Below, piece by piece: positions 15,853 to 24,832 of a DNA stretch of 64,000 bases. Each line of letters starts with the position of its first letter. Position 1 is the stretch's first letter. Location: assembly GCF_009936275.1 (NCBI RefSeq), contig NZ_AP019797.1:2401890-2465889 (forward strand), read 5' to 3'. The position numbers and the translations under genes are program-made. The notes beneath the pieces were generated by a model, which worked only from the letters and a program-made list of their open reading frames with translations, was not told the DNA's origin and did no database searches. This DNA is from Rhodothermus marinus (lineage in GTDB: Bacteria; Bacteroidota; Rhodothermia; Rhodothermales; Rhodothermaceae).

Positions 15853-16433
15853 TAGCGACCGTCCTGCGGAAGACGGATCAGGCATCCAAAAGCGCCCGTT
15901 TCGGTCGTCTCCGGCGCCCTGCCCTGAAGCAGTGCTTCCAGCGCCGCTTTCAGATAGGCCTGCTGGACATTGGAGGCGTCGCCCGGGCTGTCGTCGATCG
16001 CCCCCCGATAGACGAGCCGGTTGCGGGCATCGAAGACGAACACCTCCGGCGTGCGCGAAGCCCCCAGCGCCCGGGCCAGCGCCGCCCCTTCGTCCTTCAG
16101 GTAGGACATCGGGTAGCCTTTTCGCTGCGCCTGCTGTCGGCTGGCCTCCAGCGACTCCTGCGGGAAGGCCTCCGGATCGTTGGCGTTCACCAGCACAAAG
16201 GCAATGCCCTGCGCTTCGTAAGCCTCGGCCAGCTCCTTCAGCCGGGCTTCGTAGCGATCGACCCAGGGGCAGCGGTTGCTCCAGAACACGATCACCAGCC
16301 CCCGCGCGCCACGGAGCTGCGCGAGCGTTACCTGCTGCCCGTCGGTCGAAGGCATCAGCCGATCGGCCAGCGGTAGCTGCGCCTGTGCCGGCCAGGCGAC
16401 CAGCAATCCCAGAAGTAACCAGGAGTGTCTCAT
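15852..16433 (-). CDS. secreted thioredoxin-fold (redoxin) protein with CPWVD site
   Basis: 193 residues. The signal peptide MRHSWLLLGLLVAWPAQAQ is cleaved after AQA. The redoxin domain has VIVFWSNRCPWVDRYEARLKEL, that is a single cysteine in C-P-W-V-D rather than CxxC, as in a family of secreted Bacteroidota redoxins. The cis-proline region is SRTPEVFVFDARNRLVYRGAIDD. It starts four bases after the upstream TlpA-like gene and overlaps the LuxC-like gene, so all three are cotranscribed. The likely compartment is the periplasm; the partner is unknown. Confidence 0.83.
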   Translation of the reverse strand: MRHSWLLLGLLVAWPAQAQLPLADRLMPSTDGQQVTLAQLRGARGLVIVFWSNRCPWVDRYEARLKELAEAYEAQGIAFVLVNANDPEAFPQESLEASRQQAQRKGYPMSYLKDEGAALARALGASRTPEVFVFDARNRLVYRGAIDDSPGDASNVQQAYLKAALEALLQGRAPETTETGAFGCLIRLPQDGR

Positions 16434-16437
16434 AGGC

Positions 16438-16920
16438 TTACCGGTTGAGCAGTTTTTGCACCTGCTCGACCAGTTGGTCATAGGTTGTTTTACCTTCCCA
16501 GAAGCCCCGCAAATTTCCGGCCATATCGTACAGGAAGGTGGCCGGCAGGGCTCCGGTCCACTCCGGACTGAAGGCTCTTACAAACGCATCATCGGCTCCC
16601 TGCTTCAGAAAAGAGAAGCGTACGCCCTGCGATTGCAGAAACCGGCGCACCGCCGGCAATTCATCTTCGAAGTCGGCCGATACGAAAAAGACGCGCACCA
16701 GCGACGAATCGTACTGTTGCTGCAACCGCACAAATGCGGGAAACTCCTCCACGCAGGGGGCGCACCAGGTGGCCCACATATTGACCACTTTTACGGTCGC
16801 CGGACTTTCCCGAACGACCTCCAGGATTTCGGTGGCCGTGGCGGGCCGCACCGTCTGGGCCCAACCCGATCCGACCAGCAGCAGCGCGCCGAACAGCCCG
16901 CTCAGCAATTGTCTGCCCAT
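16438..16920 (-). CDS. TlpA-like secreted thioredoxin
   Basis: 160 residues. The signal peptide LLSGLFGALLLVGSGWAQ is followed by a thioredoxin domain with NMWATWCAPCVEEFPAFVRL (CxxC) and the cis-proline GALPATFLYDMAGNLRGFWEG. It is expected in the periplasm as a thiol-disulphide oxidoreductase. ATG 16920 was taken because it gives a clean signal peptide; the frame extends upstream over the preceding gene. It is the first gene of a three-gene minus-strand run with the CPWVD redoxin and the LuxC-like protein. Confidence 0.88.
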   Translation of the reverse strand: MGRQLLSGLFGALLLVGSGWAQTVRPATATEILEVVRESPATVKVVNMWATWCAPCVEEFPAFVRLQQQYDSSLVRVFFVSADFEDELPAVRRFLQSQGVRFSFLKQGADDAFVRAFSPEWTGALPATFLYDMAGNLRGFWEGKTTYDQLVEQVQKLLNR

Positions 16921-16978
16921 TGCTCCGTGTTTGTCCGGGTTCTGGATCGCTGGTACGGCGGCCGTCTGCACGGGTTTC

Positions 16979-18565
16979 TCAGCGAACCGGTACGCGCGCA
17001 ACAGGATAGTAACGTCCCGGTGCCAGCCGATCTTCCAGCAACCCCCAGGCCACCAGCCCGTCGTCGGAGCGGGGCTCCAGCAGTAATGCGGCCAGTCGCC
17101 CCGTGCGTCCATCGACGGTGACCAGACAACTCCCGGCCGGTGCGGTCAGCGTCTGTCGCTCGTAGGTCCCCCACACCTCCTGTCCCCGGTGTCCCTGATA
17201 GGGCCGGTCGGACACAGCCACCGAGTCGATCCGGAATCGCTCGACTTCCAGCGTGAGTCCGGCTTCTAGCGGAACGCAGGGGATGCCGTGTACCTCGAGC
17301 AGATCCCGCACGCGGTCGAGTCCGGGCGGTACCAGATAGCCCCGGGGGATGGAAATCGTCTCGGTCGGTGCAAAGCGATCGTAGAGCGGCAGCATCTCCG
17401 GAAGCACCTCCGGACGGCGCTGCAGCATGAGCTGTCCGGTGTAGGGATGGCGCAGCGAATCGACCGTCCCCAGCAGAATGAGCGCTGGCTCCGGCGCCCG
17501 GTCGAGGCGGGCCCGCAGTGCGATCGGCTCGCCCACCGGCGAAGCCTGTCGCGCCTGCTCAATCAGCGCGCGGATCTCGGAAGCCCGGGCAGCCGCAAAC
17601 GAAAGCACCGCTTCGAGAAAGGCATACGTCGCCTCGATGCGCTCCTCGAACGTCGCGTACGCGTAGGCCTCGCTGAGCAGCCCCAGCATGCCCCGAAGTC
17701 CGACGTAGTTCGTACCGAAGCGGGGTCGATGGTCGAAGGTGTACCAGCCGGGCGGCCGGTCGCTCCCCGGCCAGGGCAGGTTGCCGTAGTAGAAGAACTT
17801 CCACCGATGCTTCGTCCAGATCGTATCGTTGACGGCCGGCAGCCAGACCCGGCGCAGGTAGTCCACCAGCGGTTTCGGTGTGGACGGGTGCAACGGCGGC
17901 GCGTAGGTGAGCGGATAGGCGTGGTAGGTGCCGTCCGTCGTGTGCAGATCGATGAAAACGTGCGGATCGTACGCACGCAGCAACCGGAGCAGCGAGCGCG
18001 TCTCGGGCGCATCGGCTTTCATAAAATCCCGGTTCAGATCGTACCCCTGCGCATTGGCCCGCTGGCCCATGCCCCCGACGGGTCCGTTCTGCAATGGACG
18101 GTTGTAGAGGTTGATGCGCTCGTTGCCATCGGCATTGTAGATGGGGGCCACCAGTAGCACGAGCGAGTCGGCCCACTCGGCATACATCCCGGCGGCCAGC
18201 GCCCGCAGCAGCATCAGGGCCGCTTCCTTGCCGGCCACCTCGCCACCGTGGATATTGGCCAGAATCAACACGCGCAGCGGCGCCGACGCAGCCCGCACGC
18301 CGTCGCCCGTTGCATTCACCACGTTCCCGTAGATCACCAGCGGTAGCGCGCGGCCTTCTGTCGTGTACCCGAAGCGCGTCACCTGAATCCGGTGCGAACT
18401 GGCCTCCAGCACGTCCAGAAACGCCATGACCTCGTCGTAGCGCGTCGTCTCGGCAAAGCCCGTGGCCTCGGCCCGCGTCTGCAGAAAGGCCAGATCCACA
18501 CCCTGCCCGAAAGCCATCCGGGCCAGCAACAGCATCAGCAAAAAGCAACCGCCACGCATGTTCAT
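16979..18565 (-). CDS. secreted M14 family zinc carboxypeptidase
   Basis: 528 residues. A signal peptide (FLLMLLLARMAFGQG) precedes an M14 domain with zinc ligands His106 and Glu109 in ANIHGGEVAGKEA, His208 in FIDLHTTDG and the catalytic Glu299 in LLSEAYAYA. The C-terminal 200 residues are a beta-rich extension. It would trim C-terminal residues from peptides in the periplasm or outside the cell. The ATG at 18565 overlaps the upstream transporter stop (ATGA), so it is coupled to the sodium symporter; a second Met two codons later is possible. Confidence 0.9.
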   Translation of the reverse strand: MNMRGGCFLLMLLLARMAFGQGVDLAFLQTRAEATGFAETTRYDEVMAFLDVLEASSHRIQVTRFGYTTEGRALPLVIYGNVVNATGDGVRAASAPLRVLILANIHGGEVAGKEAALMLLRALAAGMYAEWADSLVLLVAPIYNADGNERINLYNRPLQNGPVGGMGQRANAQGYDLNRDFMKADAPETRSLLRLLRAYDPHVFIDLHTTDGTYHAYPLTYAPPLHPSTPKPLVDYLRRVWLPAVNDTIWTKHRWKFFYYGNLPWPGSDRPPGWYTFDHRPRFGTNYVGLRGMLGLLSEAYAYATFEERIEATYAFLEAVLSFAAARASEIRALIEQARQASPVGEPIALRARLDRAPEPALILLGTVDSLRHPYTGQLMLQRRPEVLPEMLPLYDRFAPTETISIPRGYLVPPGLDRVRDLLEVHGIPCVPLEAGLTLEVERFRIDSVAVSDRPYQGHRGQEVWGTYERQTLTAPAGSCLVTVDGRTGRLAALLLEPRSDDGLVAWGLLEDRLAPGRYYPVARVPVR

Positions 18566-20070
18566 TCTTCTGTTTGCACCGGGATCGGAAGCTGCATCCG
18601 ACGCACCAGCCAGTCGTTCAGCAGATAGCAGGCCACCAGCGCCACACCCCACTGCACCAGACACGTCATCACCGAGTAGGGCACAAACGGATCGTACCAC
18701 CGCTCCGGCGCATATACCACCCCCGCCTGATACAGCCACCAGCCCAGCAGCACCACCGCCTCCAGCGGCACCACCCACCGCATCAGCACATCCCAGCCCC
18801 GCCCCAGCTGCCAGTCCCACGCATTTACCGCGATCGTCTCCGCCCGCAGACGCGCCGGACCGTAGCGCATCACCGCCAGCGCCACAAACGCGCCCGAAAG
18901 CATCAACGCCACGCCCCAGACGAAATCCTGATTGCCGAACACCGTCAGGTTCAGTGCCGAGGGCAACCCCAGCAGCCACGCCACCACGCCCACCCCCACC
19001 AGCGCCCGCGACCGCCGAACACCCAGATCCATCAACACGCGCGTGGACAGCTCCACCATCGCAATCAGCGAACTGAACGCCGCAAACGTCAGCCCCACGA
19101 AAAACAGCACGGCCAGCACCCGGCCCATCGGCATCTTCGCAAAAAGCTGCGGCAGCCAGATAAAGGTCAGCCCCGTCGAAGCCGGCCCACTCGTGCGCAT
19201 CACCTCCAGCACCTCGGCCCGCGACAGCTCCGCCCCCAGCACCGCGAACACCGTCCCGAAGATCGTCAGCGCCGCCAGCAGCGACACCGTATTGTTGCCC
19301 ACGCCCGTCAAGAAAGCGTTCTGCACCACGCCGTGCTCGCGCCGCATGTAGGCCGCATAGGTCAGAATCAATCCCCAGCCCGCGCCCGTGTCCCAGGCGT
19401 TCTGCGTGAGCGCCTCCAGCCACAGCCGCGGCCGCGCCAGATCGCTCCACTGCGGCGTAAACAGATAGCGCACCCCCTCGAAGGCCCCTTCCAGCGTCAG
19501 CGCCCGCACCAGCGCAACCAGCAGAATCACCAGCAGCGACGGGATCAGAAACCGATTGGCCCGCTCGATGGCCCGCACGCCCGTCCAGATCACCGCCACG
19601 GCCAGCCCGAGCGCCAGCGCCTGAAACACCACCGGCCAGAGACTCCCCTGAAACCCGTCCCAGAACTGCTGCGCCGCTTCCGTAGAGCTCGGCAGCGGAC
19701 GCAACAGCAGGCCTCCCGCATAGTAAAGACACCAGCCCGTCACGACCGCATAGTAGCACATGATGGCCGTCGAGACCAGCGCCACGAACGCACCCAGCCA
19801 GGCCATCGAGCGTCCGCCCACACGTGCGAACGTCCCGATCACCCCCATCCGGCCTTTCTGCCCCAGCGCATACTCGGCCACGATCAGCGGCACGCTCCAG
19901 AGGAACAGAAACACCACCCACACCAGCAGAAAAGCGCCGGCGCCCAGATCGCCCCCGTTCTGCGCGGCAATGCGGGGAAAACGCCAGATGTTGCCCGTCC
20001 CCACCGCAATCCCCAGCACGCTCAGCAGCAATCCCAGCCGCGAAGAGAAATGCTGTCGCGATTCCTGCAT
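18562..20070 (-). CDS. neurotransmitter:sodium symporter (SLC6/NSS) family transporter
   Basis: 502 residues, about 11-12 membrane segments. The NSS N-terminal signature is clear: SRLGLLLSVLGIAVGTGNIWRFPRIAAQNGG, followed by GAFLLVWVVFLFLWSVPLIVAEYALGQ. The helix with GAGWGLILTYAAYMRRE and the TSGPASTGLTFIWLPQLF loop also fit. Bacterial NSS proteins take up amino acids with sodium. It is cotranscribed with the M14 carboxypeptidase, which suggests uptake of amino acids released from peptides. The nucleotide sequence is notably rich in C and A on the plus strand, as for a hydrophobic protein. Confidence 0.93.
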   Translation of the reverse strand: MQESRQHFSSRLGLLLSVLGIAVGTGNIWRFPRIAAQNGGDLGAGAFLLVWVVFLFLWSVPLIVAEYALGQKGRMGVIGTFARVGGRSMAWLGAFVALVSTAIMCYYAVVTGWCLYYAGGLLLRPLPSSTEAAQQFWDGFQGSLWPVVFQALALGLAVAVIWTGVRAIERANRFLIPSLLVILLVALVRALTLEGAFEGVRYLFTPQWSDLARPRLWLEALTQNAWDTGAGWGLILTYAAYMRREHGVVQNAFLTGVGNNTVSLLAALTIFGTVFAVLGAELSRAEVLEVMRTSGPASTGLTFIWLPQLFAKMPMGRVLAVLFFVGLTFAAFSSLIAMVELSTRVLMDLGVRRSRALVGVGVVAWLLGLPSALNLTVFGNQDFVWGVALMLSGAFVALAVMRYGPARLRAETIAVNAWDWQLGRGWDVLMRWVVPLEAVVLLGWWLYQAGVVYAPERWYDPFVPYSVMTCLVQWGVALVACYLLNDWLVRRMQLPIPVQTEE

Positions 20071-20226
20071 GGCCGAACGAAACTTCCGTCAACGTTCGCG
20101 CACAAAAATACGAGCTTTCAGCACAAGGTGCGAGCGTCGGCCGCACTTTCTGCGGGGCTGCGGCCAAACTTCTACCGGCCGTGATCGTTTCAGCGACAAG
20201 ATGTGTCACCCGTAACCACCACCGGC

Positions 20227-21231
20227 ATGGCCGTGCGTGCTACCCCCCCGGATCAACCGCGTGTCATCTCCCTGAAAGACATCCAGCGCCCCGTTGCGGA
20301 AGAACTGAAGCACTTCCAGCGCTACTTCCGCGATGCCATGCGCACCTCGGTGCCGCTGCTCGATCACGTCGCCCGCTATCTGCTCCGCCAGAAGGGGAAG
20401 CGCATCCGCCCGCTGCTGGTCCTGCTGACGGCCAAACTGTGCGGCGGCATCACAGAAGCCACCTACCGGGCCGCGGCCCTGGTGGAACTGCTGCACTCGG
20501 CCACGCTGGTGCACGACGACGTGGTGGACGGCGCCGAACAGCGCCGCGGCATGTTTTCCATCAACGCCATCTGGAAAAACAAGGTGGCCGTGCTCTTCGG
20601 CGACTTCCTGCTCAGCCGGGGCCTGCTGCTGGCGCTGGACCACCGGGACTACGACACGCTGCACGCGCTGTCGGACGCCGTGCGCCGCATGAGCGAAGGC
20701 GAGCTGCTGCAGATCGAAAAGTCGCGCCACCTGGACATCGACGAAGCCACCTACTTCCGCATCATTTCCGACAAAACCGCCTCGCTGATTGCCGCCTGCA
20801 CCAAATCCGGAGCCCTCAGCGCAACCGACGATCCCCGGGTAATCGACGAGATGTACCTTATGGGCGAAAAGCTGGGGCTGGCTTTCCAGATCCGCGACGA
20901 CCTGTTCGACTACGGCGAAGAGGCGGGCAAGCCCATCGGGAACGACCTGAAAGAGAAAAAGCTGACGCTGCCGCTCATCTACGCGCTCCGGATGGCTCCG
21001 TCTTCCGAGCGCCGCCGCATCCTCCGGATCGTGCGCAAGAAGAAAAAAACACGCGACGACATTCAGACGGTGGCCGACTTTGCCGAGGCGTATGGGGGCA
21101 TGGCCTACGCCCGCGAGCGCATGGAGGCGCTGGCCGGCGAAGCACGGGCCATTCTCGAGCGCTACCCGCCCGGCGACGCCCGCGACGCACTCCTCGACCT
21201 GGTGGACTATACCGTCACGCGCAATCGGTAA
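20227..21231 (+). CDS. polyprenyl (isoprenyl) diphosphate synthase
   Basis: 334 residues from ATG 20227; a GTG at 20203 would add eight. The trans-prenyltransferase motifs are present: KGKRIRPLLVLL, the first aspartate-rich motif LVHDDVVDGAEQRRG, KTASLIAACTKSGA, and the second, FQIRDDLFDYG. It extends farnesyl or geranylgeranyl diphosphate with IPP; long-chain products for menaquinone side chains are the usual role of this octaprenyl-synthase-like type. There is no bulky residue pattern from which I can safely infer the chain length. Confidence 0.93.
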   Translation: MAVRATPPDQPRVISLKDIQRPVAEELKHFQRYFRDAMRTSVPLLDHVARYLLRQKGKRIRPLLVLLTAKLCGGITEATYRAAALVELLHSATLVHDDVVDGAEQRRGMFSINAIWKNKVAVLFGDFLLSRGLLLALDHRDYDTLHALSDAVRRMSEGELLQIEKSRHLDIDEATYFRIISDKTASLIAACTKSGALSATDDPRVIDEMYLMGEKLGLAFQIRDDLFDYGEEAGKPIGNDLKEKKLTLPLIYALRMAPSSERRRILRIVRKKKKTRDDIQTVADFAEAYGGMAYARERMEALAGEARAILERYPPGDARDALLDLVDYTVTRNR

Positions 21232-21331
21232 CGTGCTTGAAAAGTTCGTGGCGGTCCGGGCAAAAAAGGCCACGTTGCCCTAAATTGAGACCGACCGGTC
21301 TGCTGCAACCAACCCATCCGTCGGAGACGCC

Positions 21332-22078
21332 ATGCCTTCGCTCTACCTGCTGGGAACCGGCGCGGCCGTGAGCGATCCGCACCGCACCACGACCATGCTG
21401 GCCGTAGCCGACGAAGCCTCGCTGATCGTGATCGACTGCGGCGGCGACATCGTCCAGCGCCTGCTGGCCGCCGGACTGGATCCGGTAAAACTGACCGCGT
21501 TGATTCTGACCCACGAGCATCCGGACCATACCAGCGGCTTTCCGCTCTTCATGGAACGCATCTGGCTGCTGGGCCGCCGCGAGCCCATCCCGATCTACGG
21601 CATCCATCCGGCCATCGACCAGGCCCGACGCTGCTTCGCCACGTACAACACCTCGATCTGGCAGGGCCTGCCCGAACGCGACTGGCATGAGGTGCCCTAC
21701 GAACCCGGCGCGCTTGTGCTCGAAAACGATCGCTGGCGCGTGCGCGCCTGGCCGGTCGTGCATCCGGTTCCCACGGTGGGGTTGCGCTTCGAGCATTTGC
21801 CCACGGGCCGCGTGATCGCCTACTCCTGCGACACGGAGCCGACCGACGCCGTCGTCGAACTGGGCCGCAACGCCGACATCCTGGTCCACGAAGCCACCGG
21901 CGAAGGTCCGGGCCACACTTCTCCCGAAGACGCCGCCCGTCAGGCGGCCCGGGCCGGAGCCCGACGCCTGCTGCTGGTCCACCTGCCGCCCGGGATCACC
22001 GACGCGGATCTCGAGCCGGCCCGCCGGCACTTCGCCGCCACCGAACTGGGCGAAGAGCTGGGCCGCTACGACCTCTGA
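21332..22078 (+). CDS. MBL-fold metal-dependent hydrolase, RNase Z-like
   Basis: 248 residues of metallo-beta-lactamase fold: LYLLGTGAAVSDPHRTTT, the metal motif ILTHEHPDHTSGFPLF, VHPVPTVGLRFEH, YSCDTEPTDAVVEL and a C-terminal ILVHEATGEGPGHTSPEDAARQA with LLLVHLPP. This is the ElaC/RNase Z subgroup shape, but the protein is shorter than RNase Z and no exosite arm is evident, so the substrate (tRNA, phosphodiester or other) is open. The stop abuts that of the convergent SSS transporter with no intervening base. Confidence 0.88.
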   Translation: MPSLYLLGTGAAVSDPHRTTTMLAVADEASLIVIDCGGDIVQRLLAAGLDPVKLTALILTHEHPDHTSGFPLFMERIWLLGRREPIPIYGIHPAIDQARRCFATYNTSIWQGLPERDWHEVPYEPGALVLENDRWRVRAWPVVHPVPTVGLRFEHLPTGRVIAYSCDTEPTDAVVELGRNADILVHEATGEGPGHTSPEDAARQAARAGARRLLLVHLPPGITDADLEPARRHFAATELGEELGRYDL

Positions 22079-23461
22079 TCAGGTAGCCGCCACCGGCCGG
22101 GGCGGTGCCGGCGTGCGCTCCAGCAACATACCGATCAGGTACGTCCCCAGCGCAGCGGCCAGCGAGTTCAGGTACGGGTGCGGCCAGTCCAGCAGATAGG
22201 CGCCCAGCACCCAGGAAAGCATACCCATGCCCAGCGTGGCCAGCGCCGTGCGCGGCCCGCCCCGCTGCGAAAACAGCCCGAACAGGATCACCACGAACAG
22301 CCCGGCACTCCCGAAAGCCGACGCCTCCTCCACCAGCGCATAGACACCCTCGGCATACAGCGCTCCCACGTAGGCCACGATCCCGAAAAAGGCCACGCCG
22401 CCCCGGGCGATCCAGACCTTCTGGCGCTCCGTCAATCCGGGAAACAGCGGCACGATCAGGTTGTGCGAGACCAGCGACGAGGCCACCAGCAACGCGCTGT
22501 CGACCGTCGAGAGAATGGCCGAAACCAGCGCGCCGGCAAACGCCACGAACAGCACGCCGTGCAGATAGCGGGCGGCCAGCAGCGGCAGGAGTTGCTCCGG
22601 ATGCTCCAGGCCCGGCATGAGCTGCGGCCCCAGCAGCCCCAGCGTGACCGGAATCAGGCCGACGAGCAGATAGAGTCCGGAAGCCACCAGCGACGAACGG
22701 CGGGCCACCTCGGCCGAACGCGCCCCCAGGATACGGGCCACCAGCTCGGCCGAAAGCACCGAGCCCACTACCGGAATGGCCCAGGCCTCCACGGCATCCA
22801 GCCAGGAGGCGTAGCCGTGAAAGGGATTGATACGCTCCACGGGTACGGCCGCCAGCGTCACCCCTTCTTGCTGCCAGACGGCTATCCCGACCACAATCAG
22901 CCCGATGATCAGCGCAATGCCCTGGATCAGATCGGTCCAGGCATCGGCCAGCAGACCGCCCGAGATCGTATAGACCACCACGACGGCGGCCGCCAGCGTG
23001 ATCGTCAGGTCCACTTCCCAGCCCGACGAAGCTGCCAGCACCTGCCCGAAGGCCCGGATCTGCGCGGCCGCCCAGAGCAGCCCGGAAGGGACCATCAGCA
23101 GCACGGCCATGCGCTCGACCGTCGGGCTGTAGCGCTGCCGGAACAGATCGGCCAGCGTGGTCAACCCCCGTCGCCAGAGCGGCACGGCGAACAACAACCC
23201 CATCAGCAGCAGACACAGGCCGTAGCCGAATGGATCGGCTGTGCCACCGGCCAACCCTTCGGCATAGATCGATCCGGCCGAACCGATGCAGGTCTCGGCC
23301 CCGAACCAGGTGGCAAACACGGTGAACGTGGTCAGGCCGTAGCCCAGGCTACGACCGGCCACCAGATAGTCGGCCTCCGTACGCACGCGACGGGAAACCC
23401 AGGCGCCGATCAGCAGCTGCGCCAGCACGTACAGGCCGATCCCCAGCAATACCGGCGGCAT
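22079..23461 (-). CDS. sodium:solute symporter (SSS family)
   Basis: 460 residues, about 12-13 membrane helices. Family features are YLVAGRSLGYGLTTFTVFATWFGAETCIGSAG near the N-terminus, VVVYTISGGLLADAWTDLIQG in the middle and ALVSAILSTVDSALLVASSLVSHNLI. The substrate (sugar, proline, pantothenate or other) is not predictable. It is transcribed away from the T9SS plug gene upstream with a 54-bp gap, and could be the last gene of that run. Confidence 0.93.
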   Translation of the reverse strand: MPPVLLGIGLYVLAQLLIGAWVSRRVRTEADYLVAGRSLGYGLTTFTVFATWFGAETCIGSAGSIYAEGLAGGTADPFGYGLCLLLMGLLFAVPLWRRGLTTLADLFRQRYSPTVERMAVLLMVPSGLLWAAAQIRAFGQVLAASSGWEVDLTITLAAAVVVVYTISGGLLADAWTDLIQGIALIIGLIVVGIAVWQQEGVTLAAVPVERINPFHGYASWLDAVEAWAIPVVGSVLSAELVARILGARSAEVARRSSLVASGLYLLVGLIPVTLGLLGPQLMPGLEHPEQLLPLLAARYLHGVLFVAFAGALVSAILSTVDSALLVASSLVSHNLIVPLFPGLTERQKVWIARGGVAFFGIVAYVGALYAEGVYALVEEASAFGSAGLFVVILFGLFSQRGGPRTALATLGMGMLSWVLGAYLLDWPHPYLNSLAAALGTYLIGMLLERTPAPPRPVAAT

Positions 23462-23515
23462 TTCAGGCAGGCAGCAACGGGTGGGCGGATCGGTAAAAAC
23501 GGACCGGTGAACGCC

Positions 23516-24832
23516 TCATTGTCCGGTTTGATTCCCGATGCCCAGCAGCCGATCACTTCCCCGACTCGCATCGCGGTAGTAGACGAACGCCGTATAGATG
23601 TTCTCGGACCGCGGAAGGGCCCCGGCATTGGCCCGCACCGGCTGCACGCCGTCCAGCACGTATCGATAGGCGTGCCAGCCCTGCTTGACGAGCGCTTCTC
23701 CTTCGTAGCGCCGCTGCTCCGGATTCCAGCGCATCCGGTAGGAAGGGCGCCGGAGCCATCCGGAAAAGCTCCCCACCAGCCACAGCGGCTGCCGCCAGGG
23801 GCGCTCCGGCTCCAGCCGGAAATGCACGCGCACGTACTCGGCCGTCCGGTGCGGATCGCCCGGTGCATCGCGCACGACCGCGTCGATCACCGACTGGCCC
23901 GCCAGCAGCGGATCGGTGTCGCTCCCGCCAAAGCGCACGTAGTCGGGCGCCAGCCAGACCTCCGGCGGCACGGCCGCACGATCCACCCGTTCGATCTGCC
24001 CGCCCGACCGAAGCGCGCTCAGGTCCAGCAGGTAGTCGGCCGGCTCCGGCGGAAACGGCTCCTCCAGCAGAAAGCTCAGCACTGGCTGCTCGTCCAGCAA
24101 CGCCCGGCGACTGCAGCGCATCGCTTCGAAAGCGCCGTTGCGGGCAAAGCAGACCACGTAGTCGAACACGGCCCCGGCCAGCTCGTCCGGCGGTCGGAAG
24201 CGGGCCAGCAACTGCACCGACGGGAAAGCCTGCGTGCCCGGGAAATTTGCCGGACTGACCTCCACCCGCGTGCGTCCCTCCACCACAAAAAAGGGACGTT
24301 CGAACAGCACGGCCTCTTCCTGTCCCTGCTCGGTGACGCGCAGGATGTAGTTGCCGCTCAGACGAAAGCGGATGTTCTGGTTGGGGAAGCGATAGACGTA
24401 ATGCTGGTAGGGAATGGCCGTGTGCTCCGACGGCGCATAGTCGGTCAGGTCGTCCCGCGCAAATGCGTCGAGATACTCGATGGGCATCAGGTCGCGCCGC
24501 CACGCGTGATCGGCATGGTAGAAGTAGATCGAAAGCGGCCGTCCTCGTTCGCTCAGCAGATCGAACCGGAGCGTCAGCACGTCGCGACCGCCCAGCAGCA
24601 GGATCGGCCATTGCCGCTCGTCGTCGCCCCGGTAGAGCTGGACCTGCCCCACCGCCTCGGCGTCGGATTGCAGCTCAGGCCCCACCGTCGAGACCATCGG
24701 CGCCGGACGTTGTGCGGCACGCGATGGTTGCCGGCCACTTTCGCGAGCGCCCGCGCAGGCCATCACCAGGCACAGTAGGCACAGCAGACCGAGCGGTGCT
24801 CCGGATATGCGTTGCGCAGCCATGTAAGCCAT
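23516..24832 (-). CDS. type IX secretion system plug protein (DUF5103 family)
   Basis: 438 residues. A lipoprotein-type signal leads to Cys26 in LLCLVMACAGA. The DUF5103 first domain is recognisable: LTLRFDLLSERGRPLSIYFYHADHAWRRDLMPIEYLDAFARDDL, then YQHYVYRFPNQNIRFRLSGNYILRVTEQGQEE. The C-terminal part FSGWLRRPSYRMRWNPEQRRYEGEALVKQGWHAYRY follows. In Flavobacterium the plug protein closes the SprA translocon pore; this role is from the family. The start region overlaps the preceding gene by 60-70 bases; ATG 24823 is an alternative. Together with the PorZ-like protein and the cargo at 7140 it shows that a T9SS operates here. Confidence 0.85.
   Translation of the reverse strand: MAYMAAQRISGAPLGLLCLLCLVMACAGARESGRQPSRAAQRPAPMVSTVGPELQSDAEAVGQVQLYRGDDERQWPILLLGGRDVLTLRFDLLSERGRPLSIYFYHADHAWRRDLMPIEYLDAFARDDLTDYAPSEHTAIPYQHYVYRFPNQNIRFRLSGNYILRVTEQGQEEAVLFERPFFVVEGRTRVEVSPANFPGTQAFPSVQLLARFRPPDELAGAVFDYVVCFARNGAFEAMRCSRRALLDEQPVLSFLLEEPFPPEPADYLLDLSALRSGGQIERVDRAAVPPEVWLAPDYVRFGGSDTDPLLAGQSVIDAVVRDAPGDPHRTAEYVRVHFRLEPERPWRQPLWLVGSFSGWLRRPSYRMRWNPEQRRYEGEALVKQGWHAYRYVLDGVQPVRANAGALPRSENIYTAFVYYRDASRGSDRLLGIGNQTGQ

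Noticed and set aside
18566..20209. N-terminal extension of the M14 peptidase to 1076 residues
   Set aside because: The extension is the NSS transporter region read in another frame; the real gene starts at 18565 with a signal peptide.
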